Positions 14,573-22,984 of a stretch of DNA of 41,154 bases are shown piece by piece. Each line of letters starts with the position of its first letter. The stretch's first letter is position 1. The stretch covers positions 1 to 41,154 of the forward strand of contig JBKKCR010000253.1 of the NCBI GenBank assembly GCA_046712825.1, given 5' to 3'. The notes beneath the pieces were generated by a model. The model saw only the letters and a program-made list of their open reading frames with translations. It made no database searches and was not told the origin of the DNA. Source of the DNA: DATFGK01 sp046712825. Its GTDB lineage: Bacteria; Actinomycetota; AC-67. A program made the translations under genes and the position numbers.

Positions 14573-16078
14573 ATGGATCGATCAAGTCCTCCCGAACCGA
14601 TCGGAGATCTGGACTGGGACGCGGGGCGAGCCGCGTCCTTCTTGGAGCGCGCCGGCGGGCTTTGGCTCGAGTATCTTGCCAAGCTCTCCAGGCTGCCGGT
14701 CGGACGCTCTTGGCGGCCGGGGGAGGTCCGAGACGCGGTAGCCCTGTCCGTCCCCAGGGAGCCGCTTTCCGACGACGCTCTGTTCGACCATCTCCGCTCG
14801 GTGATCTTCGATCACAGCGTCTACCCCGGCCACCCACGCTTCATGGGCTACATCACCGGCGCGGGGACGGTGCCAGGCGCCGTCGCGGACCTGATCGCCG
14901 CCGGCCTGAACCAGAATCTCGGCGGCTGGCGGCATTCGCCCGCAGCAACCGAGATCGAGCTCCATCTGACGCGCTGGTTCGCGTCGCGCTTCGGCCTCCC
15001 GGAAGGGGCCGGCGGGATGATCACCTCGGGCGGCGCGATGGCGAACTTCACCTGCCTGAAGGTCGCGCGCGATCGCGTCGCCGGCTGGGACGTGCGCACG
15101 CGCGGCCTCGCCGGCGGACAGCGGTTGGTGCTGTACGCGTCGACCGAGGTGCACGCGTCCGTGTGGCGGGCGGCCGACATGCTCGGGCTCGGCATGCACG
15201 CCGTGCGACCGGTACCGGTCGACGGCTCATTCCGACTGCGCCCGGACGCGCTCGGCGCTTTGATCGAAGCCGACCGGCTCTCCGGACTGCGGCCGTTAGC
15301 GATAGTCGCGAGCGCAGGGACGACGGCCACCGGGGCGATCGATCCGCTCCCTGAGATCGCGCGGATCGCTGCGGAGAACCGCCTCTGGTTTCATGTCGAC
15401 GCCGCGTACGGCGGAGCGGCCGTGCTCTCTGCCAGTCTGCTGCCGCTCCTCGAGGGCATCGAGCGTGCCGACTCGATCACGTTCGATCCCCACAAGTGGC
15501 TCTCCACGCCCCACCCCGGCGGGTGCGCCTTGTTCCGGGATCTCTCCCATGCATACGACTCGTTCCACTACGGCGCCTCCTACACCGTCGAGGATCGCGA
15601 GCGCACGGGCTCGACGTTCGACTTCGGTTCGCACGGGCCCCAGTGGAGCAGAGGATTCACGGCGCTGAAGATCTGGGTGTCGTTGCTGGCGCACGGCGAG
15701 GACGCGTACGCGCGCCGCATCGCCCACGATTGCGAGCTCGCCCGATACATGGGCTTCCTCGTGGAGGACCATCCCGAGCTCGAGCTCGCGACGCCGGTAT
15801 CGCTGTCGATCTGTTGCTTCCGCTACGTCCCGCCCGACGGCCGGCGGAACGACGCGTACCTGGACCGCCTGAACGAGCGGATCATGACCGAGGTTCAGAT
15901 CGACGGCCGCGCGTACCTCTCGAACGCGATCCTGCACGGACGGTTCGTCCTGCGGGCATGCATCGTCAATTTCCGCACCGAGGCTGTCGACGTGGAAGCC
16001 CTTCTCGCAACGGTCGTCGAGATCGGGCGAAGGCTCGACGCGGAGATGAGAACGAACCACCCGAGTGAGGTGGCGTAG
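14573..16078 (+). CDS. PLP-dependent decarboxylase (aromatic-amino-acid/glutamate type, group II)
   Basis: A 501-residue fold-type I PLP enzyme of the group II decarboxylase family. Key features: HPRFMGYITGAGTVPGAVAD in the substrate-cap region, MITSGGAMANFTCLKVAR for phosphate binding, FHVDAAYGGAAVL with the PLP ring-stacking Asp, and TFDPHKWLSTP with the Schiff-base lysine. The length fits aromatic-L-amino-acid decarboxylases. The substrate (tyrosine, tryptophan, aspartate or glutamate) cannot be fixed by eye. The ATG at 14573 is preceded by GAGGCGG at short spacing; the ATG at 14560 is out of frame. It diverges from the diiron-enzyme operon across a 100-bp gap and may share its regulation. 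Confidence 0.85.
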   Translation: MDRSSPPEPIGDLDWDAGRAASFLERAGGLWLEYLAKLSRLPVGRSWRPGEVRDAVALSVPREPLSDDALFDHLRSVIFDHSVYPGHPRFMGYITGAGTVPGAVADLIAAGLNQNLGGWRHSPAATEIELHLTRWFASRFGLPEGAGGMITSGGAMANFTCLKVARDRVAGWDVRTRGLAGGQRLVLYASTEVHASVWRAADMLGLGMHAVRPVPVDGSFRLRPDALGALIEADRLSGLRPLAIVASAGTTATGAIDPLPEIARIAAENRLWFHVDAAYGGAAVLSASLLPLLEGIERADSITFDPHKWLSTPHPGGCALFRDLSHAYDSFHYGASYTVEDRERTGSTFDFGSHGPQWSRGFTALKIWVSLLAHGEDAYARRIAHDCELARYMGFLVEDHPELELATPVSLSICCFRYVPPDGRRNDAYLDRLNERIMTEVQIDGRAYLSNAILHGRFVLRACIVNFRTEAVDVEALLATVVEIGRRLDAEMRTNHPSEVA

Positions 16079-16080
16079 GT

Positions 16081-16455
16081 TCAGGCGAGGTCTTGGGTTC
16101 CGGACCTCCGGAGGATCTCGATGCCCTCTTCTTGTGAGCCGCAGAGGTGGGCGATCTCACCGACATGCGTGACCTTGAGGAGCCGGTACACGGGAGAGGA
16201 CTCCGGGATCACGATCGACATACGTTGCCTGCCCAGCTGAAGATGATTCGCGACTTCGAAGAGCATCCGCACACCGGCGCTGTCGACGTACGGAACGGCG
16301 GCTAGGTCGATCAGCAACCCGACGGGGTCGTCTGCCGAGATCTTGGTGAGAAGCTCCTCCGCGATCCGTCCAGCGTTCGCGAGGTCGATGTCGCCCTCGA
16401 CACGTCCGACCACCACGTCTCCCGACGCGGAGAATCGAACCTGGGACCCCTTCAT
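16081..16455 (-). CDS. STAS-domain anti-anti-sigma factor-like protein
   Basis: A 124-residue single STAS domain. The phosphorylatable serine is in VPYVDSAGVRMLFEVAN, the hallmark of RsbV/SpoIIAA-type anti-sigma antagonists. In partner switching it is phosphorylated by an RsbW-type kinase and reactivated by a PP2C phosphatase. Both partner types are next door: the ATG at 16455 overlaps the stop codon of the membrane PP2C fusion gene (ATGA), and an RsbW-like kinase lies beyond it. No sigma factor gene is in the window, so the final target is open. Confidence 0.88.
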   Translation of the reverse strand: MKGSQVRFSASGDVVVGRVEGDIDLANAGRIAEELLTKISADDPVGLLIDLAAVPYVDSAGVRMLFEVANHLQLGRQRMSIVIPESSPVYRLLKVTHVGEIAHLCGSQEEGIEILRRSGTQDLA

Positions 16456-18686
16456 CGGTCCGTCCCGCCGTTCGCCCCGGAGAGCGTGCGACGCATCGTC
16501 ACTTCGGTGCCCTTCTGGCTGGTCGCCAGATCGACCTCGTCCATGAACTCCTTCATGATCATCAAGCCGCGACCCCCAAGGCTCGAGCGTGGCTCGCGCC
16601 AGCGTCCGCGGTCGCGAACGACGATGTGCACGTCTCCATCCCGCGACGCCTCGACCTCGAACGTCGCCGTTTTCGGACCCGATCCGTGACGGATCGCGTT
16701 GGCGCATGCCTCACCGGAAGCCGCAAGGATCTCGTACATCTCCTGCTCGGTCGCCCCTGCGTCGCGGAGCCAGCGCCGGAGGGTCGCCCGCAAGGGCTTC
16801 AAGATCGCGGGCCGCGCCGGAACGCGCACGGAGAACCTGTCGCCGAGCGGGAGATATCGAAGGGCGAGCACGGCCACGTCGTCGTCGGAATCGCGATCTC
16901 GCATCGAGCGCAGGATGACGTGGTCGCAAAGGGCCTGGAGGTCGTCGTGGGATCGATCGAGGGTCGCGGAACGAAGGCGATCGAAACCTTCCTCCAATGA
17001 TGTGCTGCGATCCTCGACGAGCCCGTCTGTGTACAAGAGCAGTGTTGTACCGGGCGCCAGAACCAGGCTTGCCTCTTCGTATCGAGGGGCGGACATGGCA
17101 CCGAGAGGAACTCCCCCGCCCTCCTCGAAGAAGGAAGCGTCGCCCTCCGGCCCGATGAGCAACGGCGGTGGGTGTCCGGCGTTGGTGAGGCGCAGCCGCC
17201 CCTCGTCCGGATCGAACGTCGCGTACACGAGCGTTGCCATGTGCTCGGGGGCACCGATGTCGTGGAGCATGTAGTTAAGGCGCCTCATCACCTCAACCGG
17301 CGGATAGCCGTCCAGCGCGTAGGCGCGCAGGGCGTTTCGAAGCTGACCCATGAGCGAAGCGGCCGGCACACCGTGACCCACGACGTCCCCCATCGCCACA
17401 CCCAACGTGCCGTCGGGTAGCTCCAGAACGTCGTACCAGTCGCCACCGACCGATGCCCCGGGGCCTCCCGGGATGTACCGTGCGGCCGTCCCAAGGCCCG
17501 GGACGGTCGGCAGCCGGTCCGGCAGCAGGCTGTGCTGCAACGCCTCCGCCGCCCCTCGCTGCCGGGAGTAGAGTCGCGCGTTCTCGACGGCGATCGCTGC
17601 GCGCCCGGCGAGCTCCTCGACAAGCGGCACATTTTCTGAGCTGAACCGGCGCCGCGTCATCTCGACCGTCCCGATCGTGACGGCCCCAAGGATCTCGTGC
17701 CGGCCGGCGAGAGGGACGATGATGGCCGAGCTCGGCCGCGTCTTCCGCAGTGCCTCGCGATGATCGGCGTCCGCGATCGCCTGTGCGACGAGCGAGTCCG
17801 GAACGGCTTCGATCAACTCGGTCCGTCCGGTTCGGATCGCCCGGCTCACCGGGTGTACGTCGTCGTCGGGATCCGGGGCGTCGTTCGCGATGCTCTCGAA
17901 CAGATGCCGAATCGCCGGAGCGGCCGCCGACGCCGCGCGCCGGATCGAGCCGTCCTCCTCTACGAGATCAACGACGCACGTGTCGGCTACGGCGGGCACC
18001 ATCAGACGGGTGAGGTTGCGCACGATCGCTTCGAGCTCGAGAGAGGACGTCAGGACGCGACCGGCCTCCGCCATGAGCGCCAGACGGGCTTGCTCTTCCT
18101 TCAAGCGGGTCTCGGCAGCACGTCGCTGCGCCAAGACGGTCTCATTGAGGCGCCAGGTGACGAGGCAGACGGCGCTGATGCCCGCGATGAAGAACGCGTG
18201 GATGCCGGCCCATCTCCAAGGATCTGCCCGAGCCGCCGGGTGGTTGAACACCGAGCTTGGATCCAGCGCGCCGAGCATCCCATGATGGATCAACACGTAC
18301 GCGATCGACGCCAGGAAGGGGATCCAGTCCTGATACAGGGCCACGACGGTGACCATGACGAAGAAGTGGAAGTGCATCTCGATGAGGCCACCCGAAAGAT
18401 GAACGAGCACCGCGGAGGACGAGAGCAGACCCACAGAGGCGACCGCGGTGCGGACGCGGCGTGGCACGAGCGTCGTCGTCGCGACGAAAGCCGCTGAAGG
18501 AACGATCGCGGATTCCAACAGCGTGTGCCAGACCGGATAACCGCGGATGAGCGCGTAGACGGGGATCGCGACCGCATGGAGCCACAACAGCACCAAGATC
18601 CCGCGGTGACGGGACCACCAGACCTCTTCTGGCAGTTTTCCGCCCTGCGGTAGCGATCGTCGGAGTACCCGGAGGATGTCCTTCAA
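16452..18686 (-). CDS. Membrane sensor-GAF-PP2C phosphatase-HATPase fusion
   Basis: A 744-residue protein combining, in order, about six hydrophobic segments (residues 28-180, including MHFHFFVMVTVVALYQDW), a linker coil, a GAF domain (about 205-375), a SpoIIE/PP2C phosphatase domain (about 395-610, with GGDWYDVLELPDG, VAMGDVVGHGVPAA and LLLYTDGLVEDR) and a C-terminal RsbW-like HATPase domain (about 620-735, N-box EACANAIRHG). Phosphatase and kinase of a partner-switching circuit are thus on one chain at the membrane. The start is TTG at 18686, with GGAGG 9 nt upstream (18696-18700). The downstream STAS gene overlaps by 4 nt and should encode its substrate. Confidence 0.88.
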   Translation of the reverse strand: MKDILRVLRRSLPQGGKLPEEVWWSRHRGILVLLWLHAVAIPVYALIRGYPVWHTLLESAIVPSAAFVATTTLVPRRVRTAVASVGLLSSSAVLVHLSGGLIEMHFHFFVMVTVVALYQDWIPFLASIAYVLIHHGMLGALDPSSVFNHPAARADPWRWAGIHAFFIAGISAVCLVTWRLNETVLAQRRAAETRLKEEQARLALMAEAGRVLTSSLELEAIVRNLTRLMVPAVADTCVVDLVEEDGSIRRAASAAAPAIRHLFESIANDAPDPDDDVHPVSRAIRTGRTELIEAVPDSLVAQAIADADHREALRKTRPSSAIIVPLAGRHEILGAVTIGTVEMTRRRFSSENVPLVEELAGRAAIAVENARLYSRQRGAAEALQHSLLPDRLPTVPGLGTAARYIPGGPGASVGGDWYDVLELPDGTLGVAMGDVVGHGVPAASLMGQLRNALRAYALDGYPPVEVMRRLNYMLHDIGAPEHMATLVYATFDPDEGRLRLTNAGHPPPLLIGPEGDASFFEEGGGVPLGAMSAPRYEEASLVLAPGTTLLLYTDGLVEDRSTSLEEGFDRLRSATLDRSHDDLQALCDHVILRSMRDRDSDDDVAVLALRYLPLGDRFSVRVPARPAILKPLRATLRRWLRDAGATEQEMYEILAASGEACANAIRHGSGPKTATFEVEASRDGDVHIVVRDRGRWREPRSSLGGRGLMIMKEFMDEVDLATSQKGTEVTMRRTLSGANGGTDR

Positions 18687-18887
18687 CGCCCGAAACCTCC
18701 CCAGCTAGTGGGCAGGCGAACCAAGGTCCCGGTGCTTGGTCCGTATCGGCTGCACTTTACAGGCGGAATACCACTCAGCGTCGGCGGCTTGTATTGGCTC
18801 CTCCTGTCCTACTTGCCGCAGTCGTCCCATCCACGAAGAAAGTTGCTTGCATGCGTGTTCTTTCGACCCGACTAGGGAAGGCCATAG
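18687..18887. other. Divergent intergenic region of the stress module
   Basis: This 201-bp gap separates the PP2C fusion gene (minus) from the RsbW-like gene (plus) and must hold both promoters. It contains a 6-bp inverted repeat ACCAAG/CTTGGT (18720-18725 with 18735-18740). I see no convincing consensus boxes and no small gene. Confidence 0.35.
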
Positions 18888-19280
18888 GTGATGGATCTCT
18901 TGGACGCGGTGATCCCGGCTGGGATCGAGGCCCCCCGCGAAGCGAGGAGGCTGCTTCAGGACGTCCTGCCGCGACAGATCCCAGCCGAGAAAGCCGACGA
19001 CGTCCGGCTCATGGTTAACGAGCTCGTCACCAACAGCGTCAAGCACGCTTCGGTTGAAACCGGCGCCCCCATCCGCCTCCACATCGCGATCGAAGGGGCT
19101 GCGCTTCGCGGAGAGGTCTCCGATCAAGGCGTCGGCTTCCGCATCCGGCCGATGGCCAGGGAACGTACGGGCGAGTCCGGCTACGGCTTGCGGCTGGTGC
19201 AAGAGATGGCCGATCGTTGGGGCCTCGACGTTCGCGACGGGACGTGCGTGTGGTTCGAGATCGACCTCGCCGTCGCGTGA
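18888..19280 (+). CDS. RsbW/SpoIIAB-like ATP-binding protein (anti-sigma kinase family)
   Basis: A 130-residue stand-alone GHKL ATPase domain. The N-box VRLMVNELVTNSVKHA, the G1 box DQGVGF and the G2-like GESGYGLRLVQEMAD are present. Such proteins act as serine kinases of STAS proteins and as anti-sigma factors. It diverges from the PP2C fusion gene across a 200-bp gap. It starts at GTG 18888 or ATG 18891; AGGGAAGG at 18874-18881 suits either. It may be the second kinase for the STAS protein encoded at 16081-16455. Confidence 0.82.
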   Translation: MMDLLDAVIPAGIEAPREARRLLQDVLPRQIPAEKADDVRLMVNELVTNSVKHASVETGAPIRLHIAIEGAALRGEVSDQGVGFRIRPMARERTGESGYGLRLVQEMADRWGLDVRDGTCVWFEIDLAVA

Positions 19281-19375
19281 GGTTGGATCCGATCGTACGC
19301 CGCGCCTAACGCGCGTTCCGTGTGCCGCCGCCTTATCGATAGGTAGATGCATACGTCGCCGGAATGGAGGCCGTC

Positions 19376-20899
19376 ATGGGCAGTTTGAACGAACGCAACC
19401 CCTCCTTGTGGATCGAGACGTCGCAGAAGACCAACTATCGCGCATTGACCGGTAAGCCGAGCTTCGATGCGATCGTGATCGGCGGCGGCATCGCCGGTCT
19501 CAGCGCAGCGTACATGTTGCAACGCGACGGGTTGAAGGTTGCGGTGCTCGAGGCGGGTCGCATCGCCTCGGGAGTTACCGGCTACACGACGGCCAAGGTC
19601 ACCGCGCAGCACGGCCTGATCTACGCCGACCTCCTCGAGCGCCACGGCGCCGAGCGCGCGAGGATGTACGCGACCGCGAACAGCACCGCCGTGGACCTGA
19701 TCCGCACGATCGTCGACGCGGAAGGGATCGCCTGCGAGCTCGAGCGGCAGGACGCGTACACGTACTCCGACACGGTCGACGGAGCCGACGCCATCCGGAA
19801 GGAGGCGGAGGCGTGCCGCGAGATCGGGCTCGACGCCGAGCTCACCTACGACGTGCCGCTCCCCTTCCCGGTGTCGGCGGCGATCCGGCTGAGCGGCCAG
19901 GCCCAGTTCCATCCGCGGGCGTACTGTCTCGGCCTCGCGGCGGCGATCCACGGCAAGCGCGGCCGGATCTACGAGCGCACCCACGTCTCCGACGTCCAGG
20001 AGAAGGTCCGCGTCTGCCACGTGAAGACGAACCACGGGACGCTTTCGACTCCGTATGTTGTCGTCGCGACCCACCTGCCTTTCATGGGGGACGGCCGCTT
20101 CTACGCCAAGACAGCGCCGAGCCGCTCGTACGCGATGGCGTTCCCAGACGGCGATGAACTCTCCGGCATGTTCATCAGCTCGGAAGAGCCCATCCGCTCG
20201 CTGCGGCCGGCCACGGCAGCCGGACGGCGCTGGCTGATCGTCGGCGGTGAACGGCACAAGGTCGGCCAGGACGACGACACCGAAGCCCGCTACGTGGCGT
20301 TGGAGTCGTGGGCGCAGGAGAAGCTTTCGCTGAGCGATCCGGCGTACCGCTGGTCTGCGCAGGACTACGTGTCGGTGGACGGGATCCCGTACGTCGGAAA
20401 TCTGACCGCAGATCATCAGCGCGTGTTCGTCGCGACCGGCTTCCGCAAGTGGGGCATGACGAACGGCACCGCGGCCGGCGTGATGATCGCCGACGCGATC
20501 GCCGGACGCGAGAACCCATGGGCGAAGGCGTTCGATTCGACGCGTAAACGGTTCCCCCAAGCCGCCAGGAAGCTGCTCACCGAGAACCTCAATGTCGCCA
20601 AGCAGCTGGTCGGCGGGAAGCTCCCGGTGAACGGTCACACGCCCGAGGAACTGGCGCCCGGCGACGGCCGCATCATGAAGGTGGACGGCGAAACGATAGC
20701 CGTCTCCCGAGACGACACCGGTCGTTTGCACGCCGTGTCCCCGGATTGCACGCACATGGGCTGCCGGGTTGCGTGGAACACCGCGGAACGGAGCTGGGAC
20801 TGTCCATGCCACGGCTCGCGGTTCACGCCGGACGGCGAGATCATCCAGGGCCCGGCGACGCAGCCTTTGAAGACGCAGGAGATCGTCTTGAAGCGTTAG
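19376..20899 (+). CDS. FAD-dependent oxidoreductase with C-terminal Rieske domain
   Basis: A 507-residue two-domain redox protein. Residues about 30-400 are a DAO/glycine-oxidase-like FAD domain with the dinucleotide motif IVIGGGIAGLSAAYML and GYTTAKVTAQHG. Residues about 415-507 are a Rieske [2Fe-2S] domain with CTHMGC and CPCHGS, giving the Cys-His/Cys-His ligand set. This architecture is known from Bacillus YhfW-type proteins, whose substrate is not established. The ATG at 19376 is chosen because GGAGG lies 5 nt upstream (19366-19370); the ATG at 19364 has no ribosome site. No transmembrane segment is seen. The stop overlaps that of the convergent CBS gene by 4 bp. Confidence 0.88.
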   Translation: MGSLNERNPSLWIETSQKTNYRALTGKPSFDAIVIGGGIAGLSAAYMLQRDGLKVAVLEAGRIASGVTGYTTAKVTAQHGLIYADLLERHGAERARMYATANSTAVDLIRTIVDAEGIACELERQDAYTYSDTVDGADAIRKEAEACREIGLDAELTYDVPLPFPVSAAIRLSGQAQFHPRAYCLGLAAAIHGKRGRIYERTHVSDVQEKVRVCHVKTNHGTLSTPYVVVATHLPFMGDGRFYAKTAPSRSYAMAFPDGDELSGMFISSEEPIRSLRPATAAGRRWLIVGGERHKVGQDDDTEARYVALESWAQEKLSLSDPAYRWSAQDYVSVDGIPYVGNLTADHQRVFVATGFRKWGMTNGTAAGVMIADAIAGRENPWAKAFDSTRKRFPQAARKLLTENLNVAKQLVGGKLPVNGHTPEELAPGDGRIMKVDGETIAVSRDDTGRLHAVSPDCTHMGCRVAWNTAERSWDCPCHGSRFTPDGEIIQGPATQPLKTQEIVLKR

Positions 20900-21315
20900 T
20901 CGTTCGGCGGTGCCCCGCTGATCCGTCCGAGCGTCGATTCCGGATCGCGCTGGATCGCCAGATCCCCGAGCGACAAGATCCCAACCGGCTTGTGGTCCTC
21001 GACCACCGGGAGCCGGCGAACGGCGATCTTCTCCATCAGGTCGATCGCCATCGTTATCTTGTCGCGCGGCGAGAGCGTCGCGACTTCCCTGCTGCAGATG
21101 TCGCCGACTTTGGTCTTCGTGGGATCCATACCGTCGGCGACCGCACGGATGGCGATGTCGCGGTCGGTCACGATCCCGCAAACGGACCCGTCTTCGATCA
21201 CGATGACCGGCCCGACGTCCGCTTCGCGCATCTTCTGCGCCGCCTCCACGATCGGCGCACCGGCGTCGACCGTGATCGGGTCGGGTGTCATGACGTCCTG
21301 CACCAACTCACTCAT
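20896..21315 (-). CDS. CBS-domain-pair protein
   Basis: A 139-residue protein made only of two CBS motifs: VMTPDPITVDAGAPIVEAAQKM with VIVIEDGSVCGIVTDRDIAIR, and a second with LSPRDKITMAIDLMEKIAVRRLPVVEDHKPVGILSLGDLAI. Such Bateman modules bind adenine nucleotides and act as energy or stress sensors, here without an attached effector. The ATG at 21315 is preceded by AGGGAG at 8 nt. Its position beside partner-switching genes and a FAD-Rieske protein suggests a stress role, which is inference. Confidence 0.88.
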   Translation of the reverse strand: MSELVQDVMTPDPITVDAGAPIVEAAQKMREADVGPVIVIEDGSVCGIVTDRDIAIRAVADGMDPTKTKVGDICSREVATLSPRDKITMAIDLMEKIAVRRLPVVEDHKPVGILSLGDLAIQRDPESTLGRISGAPPND

Positions 21316-21427
21316 GGCGATCACTCCCTTCCGTGATGGCGTCGTACCCGGCGCCTGCGGCTACGAAACAGAGAGCAACGAGCTTGCTTCGCATCGTTCG
21401 GTCGTATCGGGGCTACTATCGGACTGG

Positions 21428-21454
21428 TTGACGATCCCCTGGCTGTGGTAGAAG
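21428..21454 (+). promoter_or_regulatory. Candidate leaderless promoter of the TraR/DksA-like gene
   Basis: TTGACG (21428-21433) and TAGAAG (21449-21454) are separated by 15 bp. The -10-like box ends 6 bp before the GTG start at 21461, and no Shine-Dalgarno precedes that GTG. A transcript would begin at or next to the start codon, as in the leaderless mRNAs common in actinobacteria. The spacing is short of optimum. Confidence 0.3.
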
Positions 21455-21460
21455 CGCGAC

Positions 21461-21730
21461 GTGAATGACGAGTTGATCCTCGCGCGCCTCGAGGAATTAC
21501 GGATCGAGCTCGTGCGACGTTCGATCCGCAAGCCCGGGAGCGCGAGAAGCTCATCGAGCCGCGCAACGACCGAAGCCGGGCTCGAAGATGTCGATCGCGC
21601 GATGCGGATGCTCGAGCGGGGAACGTACGGGGTTTGCGAGAAATGCGGTCTCTCGATCTCCCAAGACCGGCTGGATGCCTACCCGGCTGCGCGATTCTGC
21701 ATGGAAGATCAACGGAACGCCGAACGCTAG
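21461..21730 (+). CDS. TraR/DksA-like zinc-finger protein with incomplete finger
   Basis: An 89-residue protein with an N-terminal helix and the DksA/TraR-type finger: the signature MLERGTYGVCEKCGLSIS with C59 and C62, then ARFCMED with C80. The usual fourth ligand cysteine is replaced by D83, so metal binding would use an Asp or be weak. DksA-like proteins bind RNA polymerase through the secondary channel; small TraR/YbiI-like members lack the long coiled coil, as here. The start is GTG 21461 without a ribosome site, possibly leaderless. Confidence 0.78.
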   Translation: MNDELILARLEELRIELVRRSIRKPGSARSSSSRATTEAGLEDVDRAMRMLERGTYGVCEKCGLSISQDRLDAYPAARFCMEDQRNAER

Positions 21731-21880
21731 GCTGGATCACGATCTTCGCTTGAGACGCTCATATGGGACATCGCTGTGAGACTTTCCATAGCGCGGCGTA
21801 TTACACCGTGAGATCGTCCTCGCGTCGATGTGTGACTCGAGCCTCGAGCAGCGCCGGCTAGCGGCCGGCAAGGGGGAGCC

Positions 21881-22231
21881 ATGAAGAACACCTTCGCACG
21901 TGGTCTCGCAGCGGTCATTCTGCTGGGAGCGCTGTCTGGTGTGATCGCCGGAGGAAGCGCCTCGGCTTCTACCTGTGAGCCGGTCGGCCCCACTCTGCTT
22001 TGCTACGACCGCGCGGGCGGGCTTGAGGTCATCCTCTTCTCCGATGCAGCCGTGGTTCACACACGTGCCCTATATACCTCCACCCGCGAAACCGGGGTTC
22101 TACTCGGCGATGGGTTCACCAGCCAGTATTCCGGAGCCTTTATCTCGTGCGACCCCACGAAGAATAAGTATCGGTTGACGTCCGCCGTGATCGGGTCGTT
22201 CAAGAATCGGAGCCTCGGCGTCCCCTGCTAG
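21881..22231 (+). CDS. Small secreted protein of unknown function
   Basis: A 116-residue protein with a clear signal peptide: a basic MKNTFARG start, a hydrophobic stretch VILLGALSGVIAGG and a likely cleavage after SASAS near residue 30. The mature part is about 85 residues with four cysteines (TCEP, LLCY, SCDP and the last residue, GVPC), which could form two disulfides. I do not recognise a family. The ATG is preceded by AAGGGGGAG, and a GCCGGC/GCCGGC hairpin (21853-21869) lies just 5' of this site. It sits next to, but outside, the tRNA-bounded segment holding two other small exported proteins. Confidence 0.65.
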   Translation: MKNTFARGLAAVILLGALSGVIAGGSASASTCEPVGPTLLCYDRAGGLEVILFSDAAVVHTRALYTSTRETGVLLGDGFTSQYSGAFISCDPTKNKYRLTSAVIGSFKNRSLGVPC

Positions 22232-22312
22232 TCCGGATCGGTGGAGGAGTTCACGATTCAGTCAAGTTTCACGCGGCGATGCCTGAGGATGCATCCTCGC
22301 TGACCAAAGCGC

Positions 22313-22334
22313 TGCGGGCGAGAGGACTTGAACC
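22313..22334. repeat. 22-bp direct repeat of the tRNA-Leu 3' end (possible att site)
   Basis: These 22 bases are identical to 23646-23667, which is the 3' end of the tRNA-Leu(GAG) gene (T-arm half plus acceptor strand). Identity stops exactly at both flanks. A tRNA 3'-end copy at a distance is the usual trace of site-specific integration into that tRNA. The segment between the copies is about 1.33 kb and has no integrase. Confidence 0.55.
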
Positions 22335-22344
22335 GTCTCGCGGA

Positions 22345-22755
22345 CTAGGGGACGAGTATCCCTCTCGCTCTCCCGCATTCGGCAACGCCGTAGTCGGTGA
22401 TGTTCGTGAACGCCTTGTCGACCTGGGCGTCTTCCTCTACGGGTATATCGGGGACCTGCTTTTTCCTCAGGAGGATGCGGGCCTTCTCTGCCTCGCGCCG
22501 AAGGAACTCGATCACGATGGTCCAGTCTCCTTGGAGCGCCGCCGGCGGGTCGATCCCCTCGTATGCGTCCGCGAGGTCATCGACCAACCCCGGAACGCTT
22601 TCGAAGGTGTCCTTCGCTTTGGCATCACGGAGCGGGATAAGCGCCTTGTCGATCCTCGAGAACTCGGTGCAAAGGGGAGGCTGACTTCGGCACCCTCCTG
22701 CCAATGCGAGCAGGGTGACGAGGATCGCTCCGAGGCCTACCTGACGCTGGATCAT
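22345..22755 (-). CDS. Small lipoprotein of unknown function
   Basis: A 136-residue predicted lipoprotein: a short basic N-terminus, a hydrophobic segment LGAILVTLLALAGGC with an LAGGC lipobox (Cys at about residue 22), then a helical, charged region (EGIDPPAALQGDWTIVIEFL) with two more cysteines. I do not recognise a family. The ATG at 22755 is chosen because the lipobox then lies at the correct distance; a longer in-frame start at 22815 would displace it. The 3' end runs to within 11 bp of the 22-bp tRNA-derived repeat. A 58-bp repeat with a CRP-like palindrome lies 147 bp upstream. Confidence 0.6.
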   Translation of the reverse strand: MIQRQVGLGAILVTLLALAGGCRSQPPLCTEFSRIDKALIPLRDAKAKDTFESVPGLVDDLADAYEGIDPPAALQGDWTIVIEFLRREAEKARILLRKKQVPDIPVEEDAQVDKAFTNITDYGVAECGRARGILVP

Positions 22756-22901
22756 GATTCCCGGAAACAATCCGGGGAGGTGGTCAAGCGTCCTTGCGGC
22801 GCAGAGCCGCCGCACTTCAGTCCTTCTGCTCGCGCTTTTGGCGTGGGTGCCGGTCGAGCCTCTCGCGGACCTCTTTCGCTCGGCTCAGTCTCTCGTGCCG
22901 A

Positions 22902-22959
22902 GCGATCCGCGTGATTCGCATCACAGATGGAGGCTATCGATCGAGCAGTCGCGCGAGCG
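22902..22959. repeat. 58-bp repeat with CRP-like palindrome, copy 1
   Basis: This block matches 23406-23463 at 57 of 58 positions, 504 bp apart in direct orientation. It contains GTGATTCGCATCAC (22911-22924), which has the GTGA-N6-TCAC core of a CRP/FNR-family site. It lies upstream of the lipoprotein gene on the minus strand, within a 229-bp gap (22756-22984) that holds no other gene. Confidence 0.75.
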
Positions 22960-22984
22960 CCTACAAGCGCCGTCTATCTGCCGG

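Noticed and set aside
12421..16078. Full biosynthetic gene cluster
   Set aside because: Only a diiron enzyme, a glycosyltransferase and a decarboxylase are present, with no core synthase, precursor peptide or exporter.
22313..22377. A second tRNA gene overlapping the lipoprotein 3' end
   Set aside because: Beyond the 22-bp identity, the upstream bases give no D-arm or full anticodon arm and only a partial acceptor match, so it is a 3' fragment rather than a tRNA gene.
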